The translations under genes were made by a program, and so were the position numbers. Below are positions 8,390 to 19,834 of a DNA stretch of 64,000 bases, one piece after another (within the stretch, counting starts at the first letter, position 1; the number at the start of each line of letters is the position of its first letter). A model generated the notes under the pieces. The model searched no databases, was not told the DNA's origin, and saw only the letters and a program-made list of their open reading frames with translations. Origin of the DNA: UBA2386 sp046306335 (GTDB taxonomy: Bacteria > Planctomycetota > UBA1135 > UBA2386); assembly GCA_046306335.1 (NCBI GenBank), contig JBKDXM010000150.1, forward strand, positions 82,951 to 146,950, read 5' to 3'.

Positions 8390-11300
8390 CGCGGTCCTCT
8401 ATCGGCGGCGAACAGCACCACGCCACGGGAGCCGGCGACGGCGATGTGGCGGCCGAGTGCCGCCATCGCGTCGACGTTGCCCGCGCCGGCGACCGTCCGG
8501 TACCGCCGGCCGTTGGGCAGCATACCGGAGCGGTCCTGGAGCGAGACGCACCACAGCCGGCAGCCGCCGCCACGGGCAGGCCGGGTGGCGAAGGCGAGGA
8601 AGTCCGCGCCGTGGACCGGCGCGCCGATCAACTCGCCGTCCTCGCGGGTCAGCGGCAAGGCGAAGGCGCTGCCGGCCGTCCGGCACTCGACGCTGACCAC
8701 CTGCCGCTCGGTGCGATCGGCGTCCGCGAACGAGTCGAGCAGCAGGCGCTCGGGCGCCGGCTCGTCGAGCCACGAGCGCTGCCAGTTGCGCGGCGTGGCG
8801 TCGAAGCCGACCGGCACGGCCCGGCGTTCGGCGCCGGTGTCGGGGTCGAGCAGTAGCACCCGGCAGGCGCCGGCGGCGTCGGCGACCACGAGGACGAGGT
8901 CGTCGCCGCGCATGGCGGCCATCACCAGTTGCGTCGCGGCGGCGGCCTGCCACTGCCATGCCTGCTCGCCGTCCGGAGCGAGCGCGACCACCCGCGGCGC
9001 ATCGCCGGCGAGCGCGCGGTCGCGCGGCAGCAGCAGCAGGCTGCCGTGCGTCAGCAGCGATTGGGGGTAGAAGCGCAGCGCCAGGGCATCGACGTCGGGC
9101 CGCAGGCGCTGGACCGACGGATGCCGCAGCGGCCACGTCGCGGTCGTCGCGCCGGTGATCGGATCGATGCGGCGCACGGTGGCGGCTTCGCCGTCGGCGA
9201 AGTCCATGCCGACCACGCTGCCGCCGACGGCCTTGGGCTTCAGCGCGTCGGCCGCGCACACCCGGCGGAACGTCAGCGTGCCGGACAGCGGCTCGATGCC
9301 GAGCACTTCGCCGCTGCCGACGCCGGCGCGCGGGTTGGCGGTGACCAGCAGGATGCCGGACTCGACGCCGAGGCTCTCCAGCATGCGGCGCTGGGGGTTG
9401 GCGAACTGCCAGCGGATCGCGCCGGTGCGGCAGTCGACGCCGGTCACCTTGTCCATTTCGGGCACGACCAGCGTGTCGCCGCACAGGATCACGTGCTCGG
9501 CGAAGTCGATGGGCAGCGCGAACAGCTGGCGTTGCTCCGGCTCCTTCGCCGCCGGGTCGATCGCCAACAGCTCCCGCTCCCCGCGCAGGTAGACGGGCGG
9601 CGTCGCCGCGCCTTGGAAGCCGTCGGCGATCAGCAGCGGCAGCAAGTGCAGCACGTCGCTGCCCGCCGGCGGGCGCACCAGCAGCGCGTCCTGCAGGGGC
9701 GTGTCGGGCAGGACGGCCGGCACGGCCGGCGGTTCGCCGGCGGCGGCGAGCTGGCCGTACGTCGCGCCACCGTCGTCCGGCCAGTCGCTCGGCGTCGCGG
9801 CGTGGCTGCGCAGGCGCGCCGCGAGCGCGGCCGCGAGCGCGCCGTTGCCGCGGGTCCGGGCGGCGATCTGCACGCGGCGCAGCAGTCCCGGGGGCGGCTC
9901 GCCGGTGGCTGCCGCCGAGGCGAGCGTCGCCAGCGCGGCGCCGAGGTCGCCGGCGCGGACGGCGGCGTCGAGCAGGCGCGTGCGGGCCGCGCCGGCCGCC
10001 GCGCTGTTCGGGAAGCGTCCGGCGATCGCGGCCAGCGCGGCGCGGTCGTCGCCGGCGGCGGCGAGGGCCTGCCCGGCGCGGGCCTCGGTCGCCGCGTAGC
10101 ACTCCCGGCCGTGGGCGCGCACCAGCGCGTCGATCGCCGCGCTCGCGACGTCGGCGGCGGCGCCGCCGACGAGCGGCTGTGGGCCGTGGCCTTCGAGCAG
10201 TTCCTGCCACCGCGCGACCGCAGTCGCCGGCGCCGCCGCGGCGATCGCCTTATGCCACGCGACGAACGTCGCGACCGGCATGCGGTCGTCGAACGTCAGT
10301 TGGCGGCCGCGCGGCAGCGGAAACAAGACCCGCGGGCAGTCGCCGCCAGGCATGCGGGCCAGCAGCGCGTCCAGTTCGGACGCGAAGCGGCCGGAGTCGC
10401 GGCGGCAGAGGTCCAGCACGAAGACGTGCACGTCGGCCCAGCGCGCATCGTCGGGCGCGAGATCGCGCGCGGCGGCCAGCAGCGTCAGCGCGCCGTCGCC
10501 GCCGGTCAGCAAGGCCTGCTGCGCCGTGGCCAGGGCCTGGCCGAACAACTCGCGCTGCAGTGCCTCGCGCACGGGGTGGTCCGGCGGCAGGCCGCGGCGC
10601 TGCGCGGCGGCGAGGCCGCGGCGGTACACGTCGGTGACGGCGGCGCGCTGCTCGACACCGGCGTCATGCGGCAGCAGCGAGCGCCGCAGGCTGGCCAGCC
10701 GCAGCAGCACGGCCGGATCGTCCGGCCGTTGCTTCGCCTCGTCGTCGACCCGGCGGCGCAGGGCGGCGGCGTCGTAGGCGAAGTCGATGGTGCCCTGGCG
10801 CAGCGACACGGCGATGCCGTCGATGCAGACGAGGTTGCCCGGCGCGATGCGGCCGAGCGGCGTCGGCGTGCCGGGCACGGCGGCGCCCTGGGCGTCGAAG
10901 CCGTGCAGCCCATCGGGGCGCACGAACCAGACGGCCTCGGTCGTCAAGGCCGGCCGCGGCGCGAAGTTGCCGGCGGCCCGGCCGCCGCCGAAGCGGTCCG
11001 GGCGGACGATCGTGCGCAGTTGCGTGTCGGCGCCCTGGCGCGGTCGCGCCGACGCCGCCACCGCGCCCCAACCGGCGAGCACGAACTCGTCCCGCCACGC
11101 GCCGCAGAGCCACGTCACGCGGTGGTCGACGTCGTCGACCGTCGCTTCGGCGGGGACGCGCCAGAGCAGCGCGCCGTTCTGCGCGTCCAGGCCGAGCACG
11201 AACTGCGAGTCGAGCGGGGTCATGCAGACCACGCCGTCGGCCACGGCCGGCGGGTTGTTGGCGAAGAACACCTGCCGCTCGGGTTGCTGGTGGAAGCTGA

Positions 11301-12894
11301 CGCGCGGCATGCGCACGACCTCGTACGACGCCAGCCACCGCAGGTCGCCGGTCGCGGCTTCGATGGCGAACGCGACGCCGAGGTTGGACGCGCCGTAGAG
11401 CACGCCGTCGTGCAGCGCCAGCGGCGAGGCGGCGAACTCGCTGCGCGCGTTGCCGAACATGTTGACGTCCTGCTGGCCGCTGCAGACGAGCCGTCGCCAG
11501 CGCACCTCGCCGGTGCGCAGGTCGTAGGCGGCGATCGAGAACGCGATCGCGCCCGAGCGGTCGTGCACCGGCGCGTAGACGAGATCGCCGACGACGAGCG
11601 GCGCGCCGCAGGCGTCGTGGCCGCGGAACCGGCGCGTGCGCGGCCCATCGAGGTCGTCGTAGTGCGTCCACGCCACCTTGCCCGTGGCGCGGTGGAAGCC
11701 GTGCAGCCGCCGCATCGGGATCTTGCTCATCACGCGGAAGCCGCCCTGGAAGTCGACGTTCATCGACTTCTCGGGCACCTGCAGGGCCGCCACCACGACG
11801 TCGTCGCCGACCGCCGCGGCCAGCGTGCTGTCCTCGTTGACGCCGTCGTCGCTGCCCATGCCGCGGCGGCGGCGGCCGAACGGCGAGTCGAGCGGTGCTG
11901 GATCGTCGACCTCGCGCATCGGCGACACCGTGTCCCAGAGCTGCTCCTTGCGCAGCGGATCGAACGCCAGCACCTGCCGGCCGGTGTTGACGAAGATGGC
12001 GTCGAGGTCGCCGATGGCGTGCATCGCGTACTGGCTGACCTCGCGCTCGTCGAAGCACGGCGCGGCGACCTCGGCCGACCAGCGGGTGTCGACGCGGCGC
12101 GGCGGCTCGGCCATGGCGGTCCGGCCACTGCCGGGGCCGCCGACCGCCGGCCAGCCCTGGCGCAGCAGGCGATCGGGCGGCAGCACCCCGAGCACGTCCT
12201 CGCCGATCGCGCCGAGCCGTCCGACCCGGCGTTCCCCGGCCGCCACGGCCGGTTCGACGAGCGTCTGGGCGCAGAACAGCCGTTCGGCGGCGCGGCGCTC
12301 GTCGGCGCTGCCGATCGCGACGGCGTCCAGCGCCTGGCGGAAGTGCCCCACGGCCGCGCGGGCGTCGCCGTCGGCCAAGGCGAGGTCGCCGAGGAGCAAG
12401 CGCGCGCGCACGCCGACCGAGGCCGTGGGAAAACGGTCGGCGAGCCGGCGCAGCGCCGGGGCGTCGAGCGTCGCGAGGTCCGGTGCTGCGCCCGCTTCGC
12501 GTTCGACGAACTCCTCGTACGCGGCCCGCGCTGCCGGCGGCAGGTTGGCCAACGCCATCGTCGCGGCGAGCCGCAGTCCCAGGAATCGGCCTGGGGCCAC
12601 CGGCACCACGCCGGGGGCGTCGCCGGCGAGGATGCGATGCAGGCGCTCGACGCCGGTGCGGACCTCGCCGGCGGCGACCTCGGCGAGCCCCTGCTCCAGG
12701 GCATGGATCAGCTCCTGCGAGCGCAGCACCGAGAACAGGTTGTCGTCCTGCCCGGTCGTGAAGTCGATCGGTGCCTCGACGACCCGGCGCGGCGGCAACT
12801 GGGCGGTCGCCGCGACGGCGAACACGGCGGCGGCAGCGGCGGCGAGGAGCCCGCGGCGGGGCGGGCGCGAGGCGGCGTTGGCGCGTGCGTTCAT
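8386..12894 (-). CDS. Large exported PQQ-type beta-propeller protein
   Basis: 1502 residues. The N-terminus is a signal peptide ending A-T-A before QLPPRR. After a helical TPR-like part (to about 230), a first propeller (about 250-700) shows PQQ-type blades such as HRATGKVAWTHYDD, AYDLRTGEVRWRRLV and GLDAQNGALLWRVPA. An alpha-helical stretch (about 720-1050) follows, with TPR-like helices. A second propeller fills the rest (VTGVDCRTGAIRWQFA; LLLDPDTGAERRAVP). These repeats resemble PQQ-dependent quinoproteins and BamB-like scaffolds. I see no clear dehydrogenase active site, so a binding or scaffold role is more likely. It lies in the MoxR/vWA operon, 34 bases after the vWA gene, and its stop overlaps the toroid gene start. 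Confidence 0.8.
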   Translation of the reverse strand: MNARANAASRPPRRGLLAAAAAAVFAVAATAQLPPRRVVEAPIDFTTGQDDNLFSVLRSQELIHALEQGLAEVAAGEVRTGVERLHRILAGDAPGVVPVAPGRFLGLRLAATMALANLPPAARAAYEEFVEREAGAAPDLATLDAPALRRLADRFPTASVGVRARLLLGDLALADGDARAAVGHFRQALDAVAIGSADERRAAERLFCAQTLVEPAVAAGERRVGRLGAIGEDVLGVLPPDRLLRQGWPAVGGPGSGRTAMAEPPRRVDTRWSAEVAAPCFDEREVSQYAMHAIGDLDAIFVNTGRQVLAFDPLRKEQLWDTVSPMREVDDPAPLDSPFGRRRRGMGSDDGVNEDSTLAAAVGDDVVVAALQVPEKSMNVDFQGGFRVMSKIPMRRLHGFHRATGKVAWTHYDDLDGPRTRRFRGHDACGAPLVVGDLVYAPVHDRSGAIAFSIAAYDLRTGEVRWRRLVCSGQQDVNMFGNARSEFAASPLALHDGVLYGASNLGVAFAIEAATGDLRWLASYEVVRMPRVSFHQQPERQVFFANNPPAVADGVVCMTPLDSQFVLGLDAQNGALLWRVPAEATVDDVDHRVTWLCGAWRDEFVLAGWGAVAASARPRQGADTQLRTIVRPDRFGGGRAAGNFAPRPALTTEAVWFVRPDGLHGFDAQGAAVPGTPTPLGRIAPGNLVCIDGIAVSLRQGTIDFAYDAAALRRRVDDEAKQRPDDPAVLLRLASLRRSLLPHDAGVEQRAAVTDVYRRGLAAAQRRGLPPDHPVREALQRELFGQALATAQQALLTGGDGALTLLAAARDLAPDDARWADVHVFVLDLCRRDSGRFASELDALLARMPGGDCPRVLFPLPRGRQLTFDDRMPVATFVAWHKAIAAAAPATAVARWQELLEGHGPQPLVGGAAADVASAAIDALVRAHGRECYAATEARAGQALAAAGDDRAALAAIAGRFPNSAAAGAARTRLLDAAVRAGDLGAALATLASAAATGEPPPGLLRRVQIAARTRGNGALAAALAARLRSHAATPSDWPDDGGATYGQLAAAGEPPAVPAVLPDTPLQDALLVRPPAGSDVLHLLPLLIADGFQGAATPPVYLRGERELLAIDPAAKEPEQRQLFALPIDFAEHVILCGDTLVVPEMDKVTGVDCRTGAIRWQFANPQRRMLESLGVESGILLVTANPRAGVGSGEVLGIEPLSGTLTFRRVCAADALKPKAVGGSVVGMDFADGEAATVRRIDPITGATTATWPLRHPSVQRLRPDVDALALRFYPQSLLTHGSLLLLPRDRALAGDAPRVVALAPDGEQAWQWQAAAATQLVMAAMRGDDLVLVVADAAGACRVLLLDPDTGAERRAVPVGFDATPRNWQRSWLDEPAPERLLLDSFADADRTERQVVSVECRTAGSAFALPLTREDGELIGAPVHGADFLAFATRPARGGGCRLWCVSLQDRSGMLPNGRRYRTVAGAGNVDAMAALGRHIAVAGSRGVVLFAADRGPR

Positions 12895-12928
12895 CGTGGG
12901 ATCGCTGCTCGTGGGACGCGGGAGGGGT

Positions 12929-15355
12929 TCACACCAGCCGCGCCCGCTTGCGCAGCAGCCATTCGATCGCGAGCACGGTCAGGATGCCGGCGAGCGACCA
13001 GCCGGTGTCCCAGGCTGGTCGCGTGCGGGTCTCCTGGCGGCTCTCGGCCGGCCGGCGCGCCTGCAGGTCGGCGGCGAGGCCGTCGACGTCGGCGAGGAAC
13101 ACGTAGCGGCCGCCGACGTCGGCGCTGCGGCTGGCGGCGGCGATGCGGCGCAGGGTCTCGGCGTCCTGGCTGGAGTCGGCCATCTCGCGGTCGGGGCGGC
13201 GGACGATGACGTCCTGGCGGGCCAGCACGTCGTCGACCGGGTTGGCGTTGGCGTGCGCGAGGAACGAGAACGCGCCCGGCGCGGCCATCGTGAACGACGC
13301 CTGGTAGACGCCCGGCTCGCCCTGCACCGCGCGCAGGACGCGCTTCTCCGGCGCGCCGTCCTGGTTGCGCAGGAAGACCGTCTGCTCCTGCGCCGCCGAC
13401 GGCTGCAGTTCGTCGTCCTGGACGCGCAATTGCACGCGCACCTTGTCGCCCGTCTCGACCTGGATCTTGTCGACCGTCAGTTCGAACAGGTCGTTGCGCC
13501 GCTGCAGGCGGCCGCGCGCCAGCCAGCGCACGACGTTGCGCCAGAAGGTGTCCATGTAGGTCTCGGCGTACGGGTCGCGCCAGCGCCACGTCTCGTCCGT
13601 CGCCAGGAAGAACGTGTTGCCGCGCGGCACCGGGCCGGTGACGGCGATCGGGCGCTTGCCGTAGGCGTTGCCGTCGCTCGGGTGGCGCAGCAGGACCGTC
13701 GCGCCGGGTTTGGCGCGCTGCACCGGGTGGTAGACGTAGAAGCCGGGCAGGCCCTCTTCCCAGAGCCGGCGGTTGAACGCGGGGTCGCGCTGCAACAGCA
13801 CGATGTCGTGCGGCTGCGTCGGGTTGTCGAGCAGCGGGTGGAACGACACGTCGCGCCGCGGCTGGTTGGTCTGCAGCCAGCCGCGCTCCTCCAGCACGAC
13901 GGGCAGCAGGTCCTGCACCGGCGTGTTGCGGTAGCGCTCGGGCATCGCCTGGTCGCCGAACAGGAACGCGACGCCGCCGCCGAACTCGACGAAGCGCACC
14001 AGCATCTCCAGCCACTGCCGCCGCCGTTCCTCGGTCGGCGCGATGCGCTCGGGCGGCACGTCGCCGAAGACGATCACGTGGTAGGCGAACAGCTCCTTCT
14101 CGGTGCGCGGCAGGTCGCGCAGCGGCGGCAGGTCCTTGCTGTGCTCCTGCTCGAAGCGCGGGCTGGCGTCGAACATGACCGCCTGCATGACGATGCTCGG
14201 ATCGACGCGCTTCAGGCCGTTCTTGACGTAGCGGTACTCCCAGCGCGGCCGGTCGTCGAGGTAGAGGACGCGGATCTTCTCGTCGTTGACGCGCAGGAAG
14301 CGCACGTCCTCGTTGTCGTCCGTCTGGCTCTCCTCGGGCAGCGGCTCCAGGCGGAAGCGAAGCGTCCAGTCGCCGGCGTCCTCGAAGGCGCAGTAGATCC
14401 GCGCCGACGCGTTCTCGCCGTCGGCCGGCAGTTCGCAGTCGGCGGTGGCGAGCGGCTGGTACGGGCCGCCGTCGCGCGCGCCCTGCAGCGCGACGCGCGC
14501 GCGCCGGCCGCGCAGGCCCTGCGCGCGCACCGCCACGTCGAAGGCGACCTGCTCCTGGCGCAGCGCCTCGCGCGGGCCGGGCGGGCCGACGAGCCATGCG
14601 TTGCGCGGCGCCTCGGGGTCGCCGACGCCGACGGTGTGGATCGGGATGCCGCGCAGCGCGTAGCCGCCGGCGACGTCGACCGGGTCGAGGCCGGCGTTGT
14701 TGCGGCCGTCGCTGACGACGACGACGGCGTCGACGTTGGCGGCGGCGTTCGCCGCGAGGTGCAGGTCGAGCGCGTCGCCGAGCTCGGTGCGCGCGCCCTG
14801 CCCGGTCACCTCGTCGAGCGACCGGATCGGCGCCGGCTTGCGCTGCATGCGGAACAACCGCACGTCGTGGCTCTGCGCCAGCGCGGTGAGCAGCCCCTGC
14901 GGCCGCGCCAGCGCCGCCCGCACGAGGTCGAGGCGCGACGTCGCCGCGACGTCGACGCCCGGCAGCAGCGCCTGCAGCGCTTCGAGCTGCTGCGCCTCGG
15001 GGTAGCGGTCCTTGCGCTGCATGCTGGCGCTGTCGTCGACCAGCACGTGCACCTGGTTGCGGGTGCGGCGGTAGGTGGTGATCTCGAACGCCGGCTGGCA
15101 GGCGAGCGCGACGCAGCCGGCGATCGCCAGCCAGCGCAGGCCCGCGAGCACGATGCGGCTGCGCGTCTCGAGCCGCGCGAGGCCGCCGTACGACCACCAC
15201 GCGAAGGCGAGCGTGCCCGGCACCAGGACCAGCGCCACGACCCATAGCGGCGGCGCGGCCAGGAACCGGAACGACTGTTCGACGAACGTCGCCGCGTCGC
15301 CGGCGGCGGGATCCTGCGGCAGTGGCAGTGTTGGCGGCATTGGTGGCGTCGCCAT
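12929..15355 (-). CDS. Membrane vWA protein with glutamine-amidotransferase-like region
   Basis: 808 residues. Two N-terminal membrane helices (PLWVVALVLVPGTLAFAWW; LAGLRWLAIAGCVALACQ) precede a von Willebrand A domain at about 100-290. Its MIDAS residues are intact: DxSxS in VDDSASMQ, the Thr in ARTELGDAL, and the Asp in VVVSDGRNN. A beta-sandwich part follows. Then comes a class I GATase-like fold (about 370-560: VLYLDDRPRWEYRYV; HVIVFGDVPPERI; FVEFGGGVAFLFGDQ) that lacks a visible catalytic Cys triad. One C-terminal helix (SLAGILTVLAIEWLL) re-anchors it. It starts 3 bases after the BatA gene stop. The family fits metal-dependent protein-protein contact in the periplasm under MoxR control. 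Confidence 0.82.
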   Translation of the reverse strand: MATPPMPPTLPLPQDPAAGDAATFVEQSFRFLAAPPLWVVALVLVPGTLAFAWWSYGGLARLETRSRIVLAGLRWLAIAGCVALACQPAFEITTYRRTRNQVHVLVDDSASMQRKDRYPEAQQLEALQALLPGVDVAATSRLDLVRAALARPQGLLTALAQSHDVRLFRMQRKPAPIRSLDEVTGQGARTELGDALDLHLAANAAANVDAVVVVSDGRNNAGLDPVDVAGGYALRGIPIHTVGVGDPEAPRNAWLVGPPGPREALRQEQVAFDVAVRAQGLRGRRARVALQGARDGGPYQPLATADCELPADGENASARIYCAFEDAGDWTLRFRLEPLPEESQTDDNEDVRFLRVNDEKIRVLYLDDRPRWEYRYVKNGLKRVDPSIVMQAVMFDASPRFEQEHSKDLPPLRDLPRTEKELFAYHVIVFGDVPPERIAPTEERRRQWLEMLVRFVEFGGGVAFLFGDQAMPERYRNTPVQDLLPVVLEERGWLQTNQPRRDVSFHPLLDNPTQPHDIVLLQRDPAFNRRLWEEGLPGFYVYHPVQRAKPGATVLLRHPSDGNAYGKRPIAVTGPVPRGNTFFLATDETWRWRDPYAETYMDTFWRNVVRWLARGRLQRRNDLFELTVDKIQVETGDKVRVQLRVQDDELQPSAAQEQTVFLRNQDGAPEKRVLRAVQGEPGVYQASFTMAAPGAFSFLAHANANPVDDVLARQDVIVRRPDREMADSSQDAETLRRIAAASRSADVGGRYVFLADVDGLAADLQARRPAESRQETRTRPAWDTGWSLAGILTVLAIEWLLRKRARLV

Positions 15356-15358
15356 GGC

Positions 15359-17623
15359 TCAGTTCCTCCGCCCCGCGATCCAGCGGGCCAGCGCCGCCTC
15401 GGCGAGCACCAGCGCCAGCGTCGCCAGCAGCAGGCTCGGACCGAAGTCGCTGCGGTCGCCGTCGCCGGTCGACTCGGCGTCGGCCGGCAGGCCGGTGGCG
15501 ACGGCCTCGAGCCCGAGCGCCGTGCGCGCTTCGTCGTGGCCGACGTAGCGCAGGTCGCCCTCGTCGGCGTCGACGTTGACGGCGACCGGCGTCGACGCCG
15601 GTTCGCGCCCGGCTTCGCTCTCGACCACGTAGTCGAACACGTAGAAGCCGGCGTGCGTGGTGTCGGCGAGCGGGCCGAGGCGGAAGCGCTTGCCGGGCAG
15701 CGCCGCCGGCTCCTCGGCGAGCGGCGCCTTCGTCCGGCCGTCGCGCTCGGGTCGCAGCACCTGGATCGCCTCGGGCTTGCGCGGCAGCGAGCACGACAGC
15801 TCGGCGCCGACCTCGGCGAGGAACGGATCGGCGGCCGGCAGCGCCAGCCACTGCACGAGGCCGAACAGCAGCGGCAGCGCCACCATGCCGTCGTTGAGCT
15901 GGTTCCAGCGCGCCGGCTGGAACTCCGAGGCGATGGTGGAGGTGAGGAACACCGCGCGGCCGTCGCCGAACGGGCGCGCGACCAGCAGCGGCGTGCGGTC
16001 GGCGTCGGACAGCTGCGCCAGCACCTTGGCGTCGGGGTGCAGCGAGTCCTTGGCGACCTCGTGCCAGCGCCAGAACGGCACGTTCTGCAGCGCTTCGCGG
16101 TAGACGTCCTCGGGGAACTCGCGGAACACCGGGTGCTCGGGCGCCAGCAGCGTCGCCGTGCGCGCCGGCGCCGAGCCGGCGGTGCCGCCGACCTTGGCGC
16201 CGAGGCGGAACGGCAGCGGACCTTCGCCACCGGCGTGCAGCAGCAGGTTCCAGCTGGTCGCGTCGGTGCGCTCGCCGAAGGTCGCCAGCAGGCCGCGGCC
16301 GGCCTGCAGCGCCTCGGTCAGCGCGGTTGCGGCGCGTTCGTTCAGCCGTTCGACGTCGGCGAGCACGATCACGTCGTGGTCCTTCGGCGTGCACTGGCCG
16401 CCGAGCAACGCCAGCAGGTCGACCGCGGTGACGGCGAACGTCGGCAGCGCGTCGGGATCCGGGTCGAGCATCTGCCAGACGAAGCGGTGGGCGAGCAGCG
16501 GGTCGCCGCCGGCCTCGCCGTCGACCAGCAGCACCCGCAGGCGGTCGCGCACCTCGACGGTCAGGAAGCGTTCGTCGTCGGCGGCCAGCGCGTCGTTGAC
16601 CAGGCTGGCGCGCACGCGGCGGCGGCCGCCCTCGCGGAACACGACCTGGAAGTCTGCCTCGCCTTCGCCGCCGGCGGGCACGGTGACGACCTTGCGCAGC
16701 GGTTCGCCGCCGTCGACGTCGAGCGTGACCTCGCAGTTGGCGGTCGACTGGCCGCGGTTGCGGACCACGGCGACGAAGTCGATCGGCGTGCGCAGCACCG
16801 CCGCCGGTTGGGCGATCCGCAGTTCCGCGATCTGGACGTTGTCGATCGTGCCGCCCTGCCGCGCGCCGGCGAAGGGGCCGACGTCGATCCAGCTCAGCTT
16901 GGTGCCGGGCCGCTTCTGCAGCGCTTCGACGACGTCGCGGGCGGTGTCGGTCAGTTCGGGGCCGGCGGCGCGCGCCGGGTCGGGCATGGCGGCGCCGAGC
17001 GCGCGCGCCTGCAGGTCGGTCAGCACGTAGACCCGCGTCTGCGGATCCTTCGCCTCGTCGAGCCAGGCCGCCGTCTGCGTCAGCGCCTCGCCGAGGTCGC
17101 CGGCGGCGTCCTCCGGCCGCTGCATCTGCTGCCAGTGGCCGCGCACGGTGGCGAGGTCGAGGTCGCCGCGGCACAGGAAGCGCGGCCGCACGCCCGCGAA
17201 CACCAGCGTCACCTTCGCGCTCCGGCCCGCGTCGGCCTCGCAGCGGTCGAGCAGGCGCCCGACGAGGTTGCGGGCGCGGTCGAAGGCGCTGCCGCCGCCG
17301 TCCTGGGCCGCGCCCATGCTGTAGCTGCCGTCGACGACGACGACGTGGTGCACCACGCCGCCGCTGCCGAGCAGCGCGGCCGCCTGCTCGAGCACCGGCC
17401 GCGCCACCGCCAGCGCCAGCGCGATCGGCACGAGGCAGCGCAGCAACAGCAGCAGCAGGTTCTCGTTGCGCAGGCGGTTGCGCTGCTTCTGGTAGGCCTT
17501 GAGCAGGAACTCCATCGCCGCCCACGGCCGCCGCTTGTGGCGCTGCCGGTTGAGCAGGTGGATGACGAGCGGCACCGCGAACAGCAGCGCGCCGAGGGCC
17601 AGGGCCGGGTTGAGGAAGGTCAC
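15359..17623 (-). CDS. BatA-domain / von Willebrand A membrane protein
   Basis: 754 residues. The N-terminal double-helix BatA domain is clear (MTFLNPALALGALLFAVPLV, HLLNRQRHKRR, then LLLLLLRCLVPIALALAVAR). A vWA domain follows at about 90-240 with DxSxS (VVDGSYSMG) and a later TD (VYVLTDLQ). A long beta-rich and GATase-like part comes next, including the DVIVLADVERLNER and GRGLLATFGERTD stretches. The C-terminus has one helix (LLLATLALVLAEAALARWI). The start is GTG. It lies 11 bases downstream of the DUF58 gene and 3 bases upstream of the next vWA gene. Together they form the classic MoxR-DUF58-BatA arrangement. Confidence 0.85.
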   Translation of the reverse strand: MTFLNPALALGALLFAVPLVIHLLNRQRHKRRPWAAMEFLLKAYQKQRNRLRNENLLLLLLRCLVPIALALAVARPVLEQAAALLGSGGVVHHVVVVDGSYSMGAAQDGGGSAFDRARNLVGRLLDRCEADAGRSAKVTLVFAGVRPRFLCRGDLDLATVRGHWQQMQRPEDAAGDLGEALTQTAAWLDEAKDPQTRVYVLTDLQARALGAAMPDPARAAGPELTDTARDVVEALQKRPGTKLSWIDVGPFAGARQGGTIDNVQIAELRIAQPAAVLRTPIDFVAVVRNRGQSTANCEVTLDVDGGEPLRKVVTVPAGGEGEADFQVVFREGGRRRVRASLVNDALAADDERFLTVEVRDRLRVLLVDGEAGGDPLLAHRFVWQMLDPDPDALPTFAVTAVDLLALLGGQCTPKDHDVIVLADVERLNERAATALTEALQAGRGLLATFGERTDATSWNLLLHAGGEGPLPFRLGAKVGGTAGSAPARTATLLAPEHPVFREFPEDVYREALQNVPFWRWHEVAKDSLHPDAKVLAQLSDADRTPLLVARPFGDGRAVFLTSTIASEFQPARWNQLNDGMVALPLLFGLVQWLALPAADPFLAEVGAELSCSLPRKPEAIQVLRPERDGRTKAPLAEEPAALPGKRFRLGPLADTTHAGFYVFDYVVESEAGREPASTPVAVNVDADEGDLRYVGHDEARTALGLEAVATGLPADAESTGDGDRSDFGPSLLLATLALVLAEAALARWIAGRRN

Positions 17624-17634
17624 GTCCGGTCTCG

Positions 17635-18549
17635 CTACTTGCGGCGCTTGGCGCGCGCCGCGCGCGCGCTCAGGTAGGAGGTCAGCACGACGTCGAGCGG
17701 CATGCTGTCGACGACGCGGACGTAGTCGATGCGCTGCTGCAGGCAGCCCTTGCGGATCGCCTCGGCGAAGCCCTCGATCTCGGCGAGGTAGGCGTCGCGC
17801 AGCGACTTCGGGTCGCAGAGCAGCTCGGGCATCTGCTCGAGGCCCTCGAACAGCGTCATGCGCTCGAACGGGAACTCGACCTCGTCGCGGTCGAGCACGT
17901 GGAACACGACGACGTCGTGGCCGCGGCTGGCGAGCTCGCGCAGGCCGCGCACGACCGCGTCCGGCTCGTCGAACAGGTCGCTGAAGACCATCACCATGCC
18001 GCGCTGGCGCAGTTGCGTCGCCAGCTGGTGCAGCACCGCGCCGACCTTGGTCTTCTTGTTGCGCGCGCGCGCCTGCTCCAGCGCGTGGAACAGGTTGCCG
18101 AGGCCGGCGCGCGTGTTCGACGGCGGCAGCTGCTTGGCGACGTCCTCGTCGAACAGCGTCAGGCCGACGGCGTCGGCCTGCTGCTGGATCATGTAGGCGA
18201 GGGAGGCGCAGGCGGTCGCGGCGTAGTCGAACTTCGCCATGCCGCCGTCGTGGCCGTAGTTCATCGACTCGCTCTGGTCGAGGAACAGGTGGGCCCGCAG
18301 GTTGGTCTCCTCCTCGTACTGCTTGACGACCAGCCGGTCGGACTTGCCGAGGATCTTCCAGTCGAGGTGGCGCAGGTCGTCGCCGGGCACGTACTCGCGG
18401 TGCTGGGCGAACTCGACCGAGAAGCCGCGGTACGGCGACTTGTGCATGCCGGTGACGAAGCCCTCGACGACGAGGCGCGCGCGCAGTTCGAGGCGGCCGA
18501 CCTTGTTGAGGACGCGCGGGTCGAGGTAGTCGGTCGGGGTGTCGGTCAT
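17635..18549 (-). CDS. DUF58 protein (vWA-like), MoxR partner
   Basis: 304 residues. The N-terminus VLNKVGRLELRARLVVEG and the signature SPYRGFSVEFAQHREYVPGDD, followed by RHLDWKILGKSDRLVVKQYE, identify the DUF58 family. The embedded vWA-like fold keeps a MIDAS-type DxSxS (LDQSESMNYG) and an SD (VMVFSDLFDEPD). The frame stays open upstream, but the ATG at 18549 gives the usual family length. It is cytoplasmic and normally encoded next to MoxR, whose gene ends 95 bases upstream. It is presumed to link the ATPase to the membrane vWA proteins. Confidence 0.88.
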   Translation of the reverse strand: MTDTPTDYLDPRVLNKVGRLELRARLVVEGFVTGMHKSPYRGFSVEFAQHREYVPGDDLRHLDWKILGKSDRLVVKQYEEETNLRAHLFLDQSESMNYGHDGGMAKFDYAATACASLAYMIQQQADAVGLTLFDEDVAKQLPPSNTRAGLGNLFHALEQARARNKKTKVGAVLHQLATQLRQRGMVMVFSDLFDEPDAVVRGLRELASRGHDVVVFHVLDRDEVEFPFERMTLFEGLEQMPELLCDPKSLRDAYLAEIEGFAEAIRKGCLQQRIDYVRVVDSMPLDVVLTSYLSARAARAKRRK

Positions 18550-18644
18550 GGCGTCGTTCCGCCGAGCAGGCGGTTTGGTCGCGGCGGGTGGAGCGCGGCC
18601 GGTCGCGCGCCGCGGCGGCGGCGCTGCGCCCGCCGCGCCGGCGC

Positions 18645-19700
<1,056 letters not shown>

Positions 19701-19834
19701 GTCGGTGGCGAGGGGTCGTTGGCTCGGGCGGCGGGGTGCGGGGGCGCGGGGTGCGCGTGGTCGTCAGGACGAGCGCGTCCGACGGTTGCTTCGTCTTCGT
19801 GTTCCTGGTTGCTGCGCGTTTCGGGCTGCGGCGT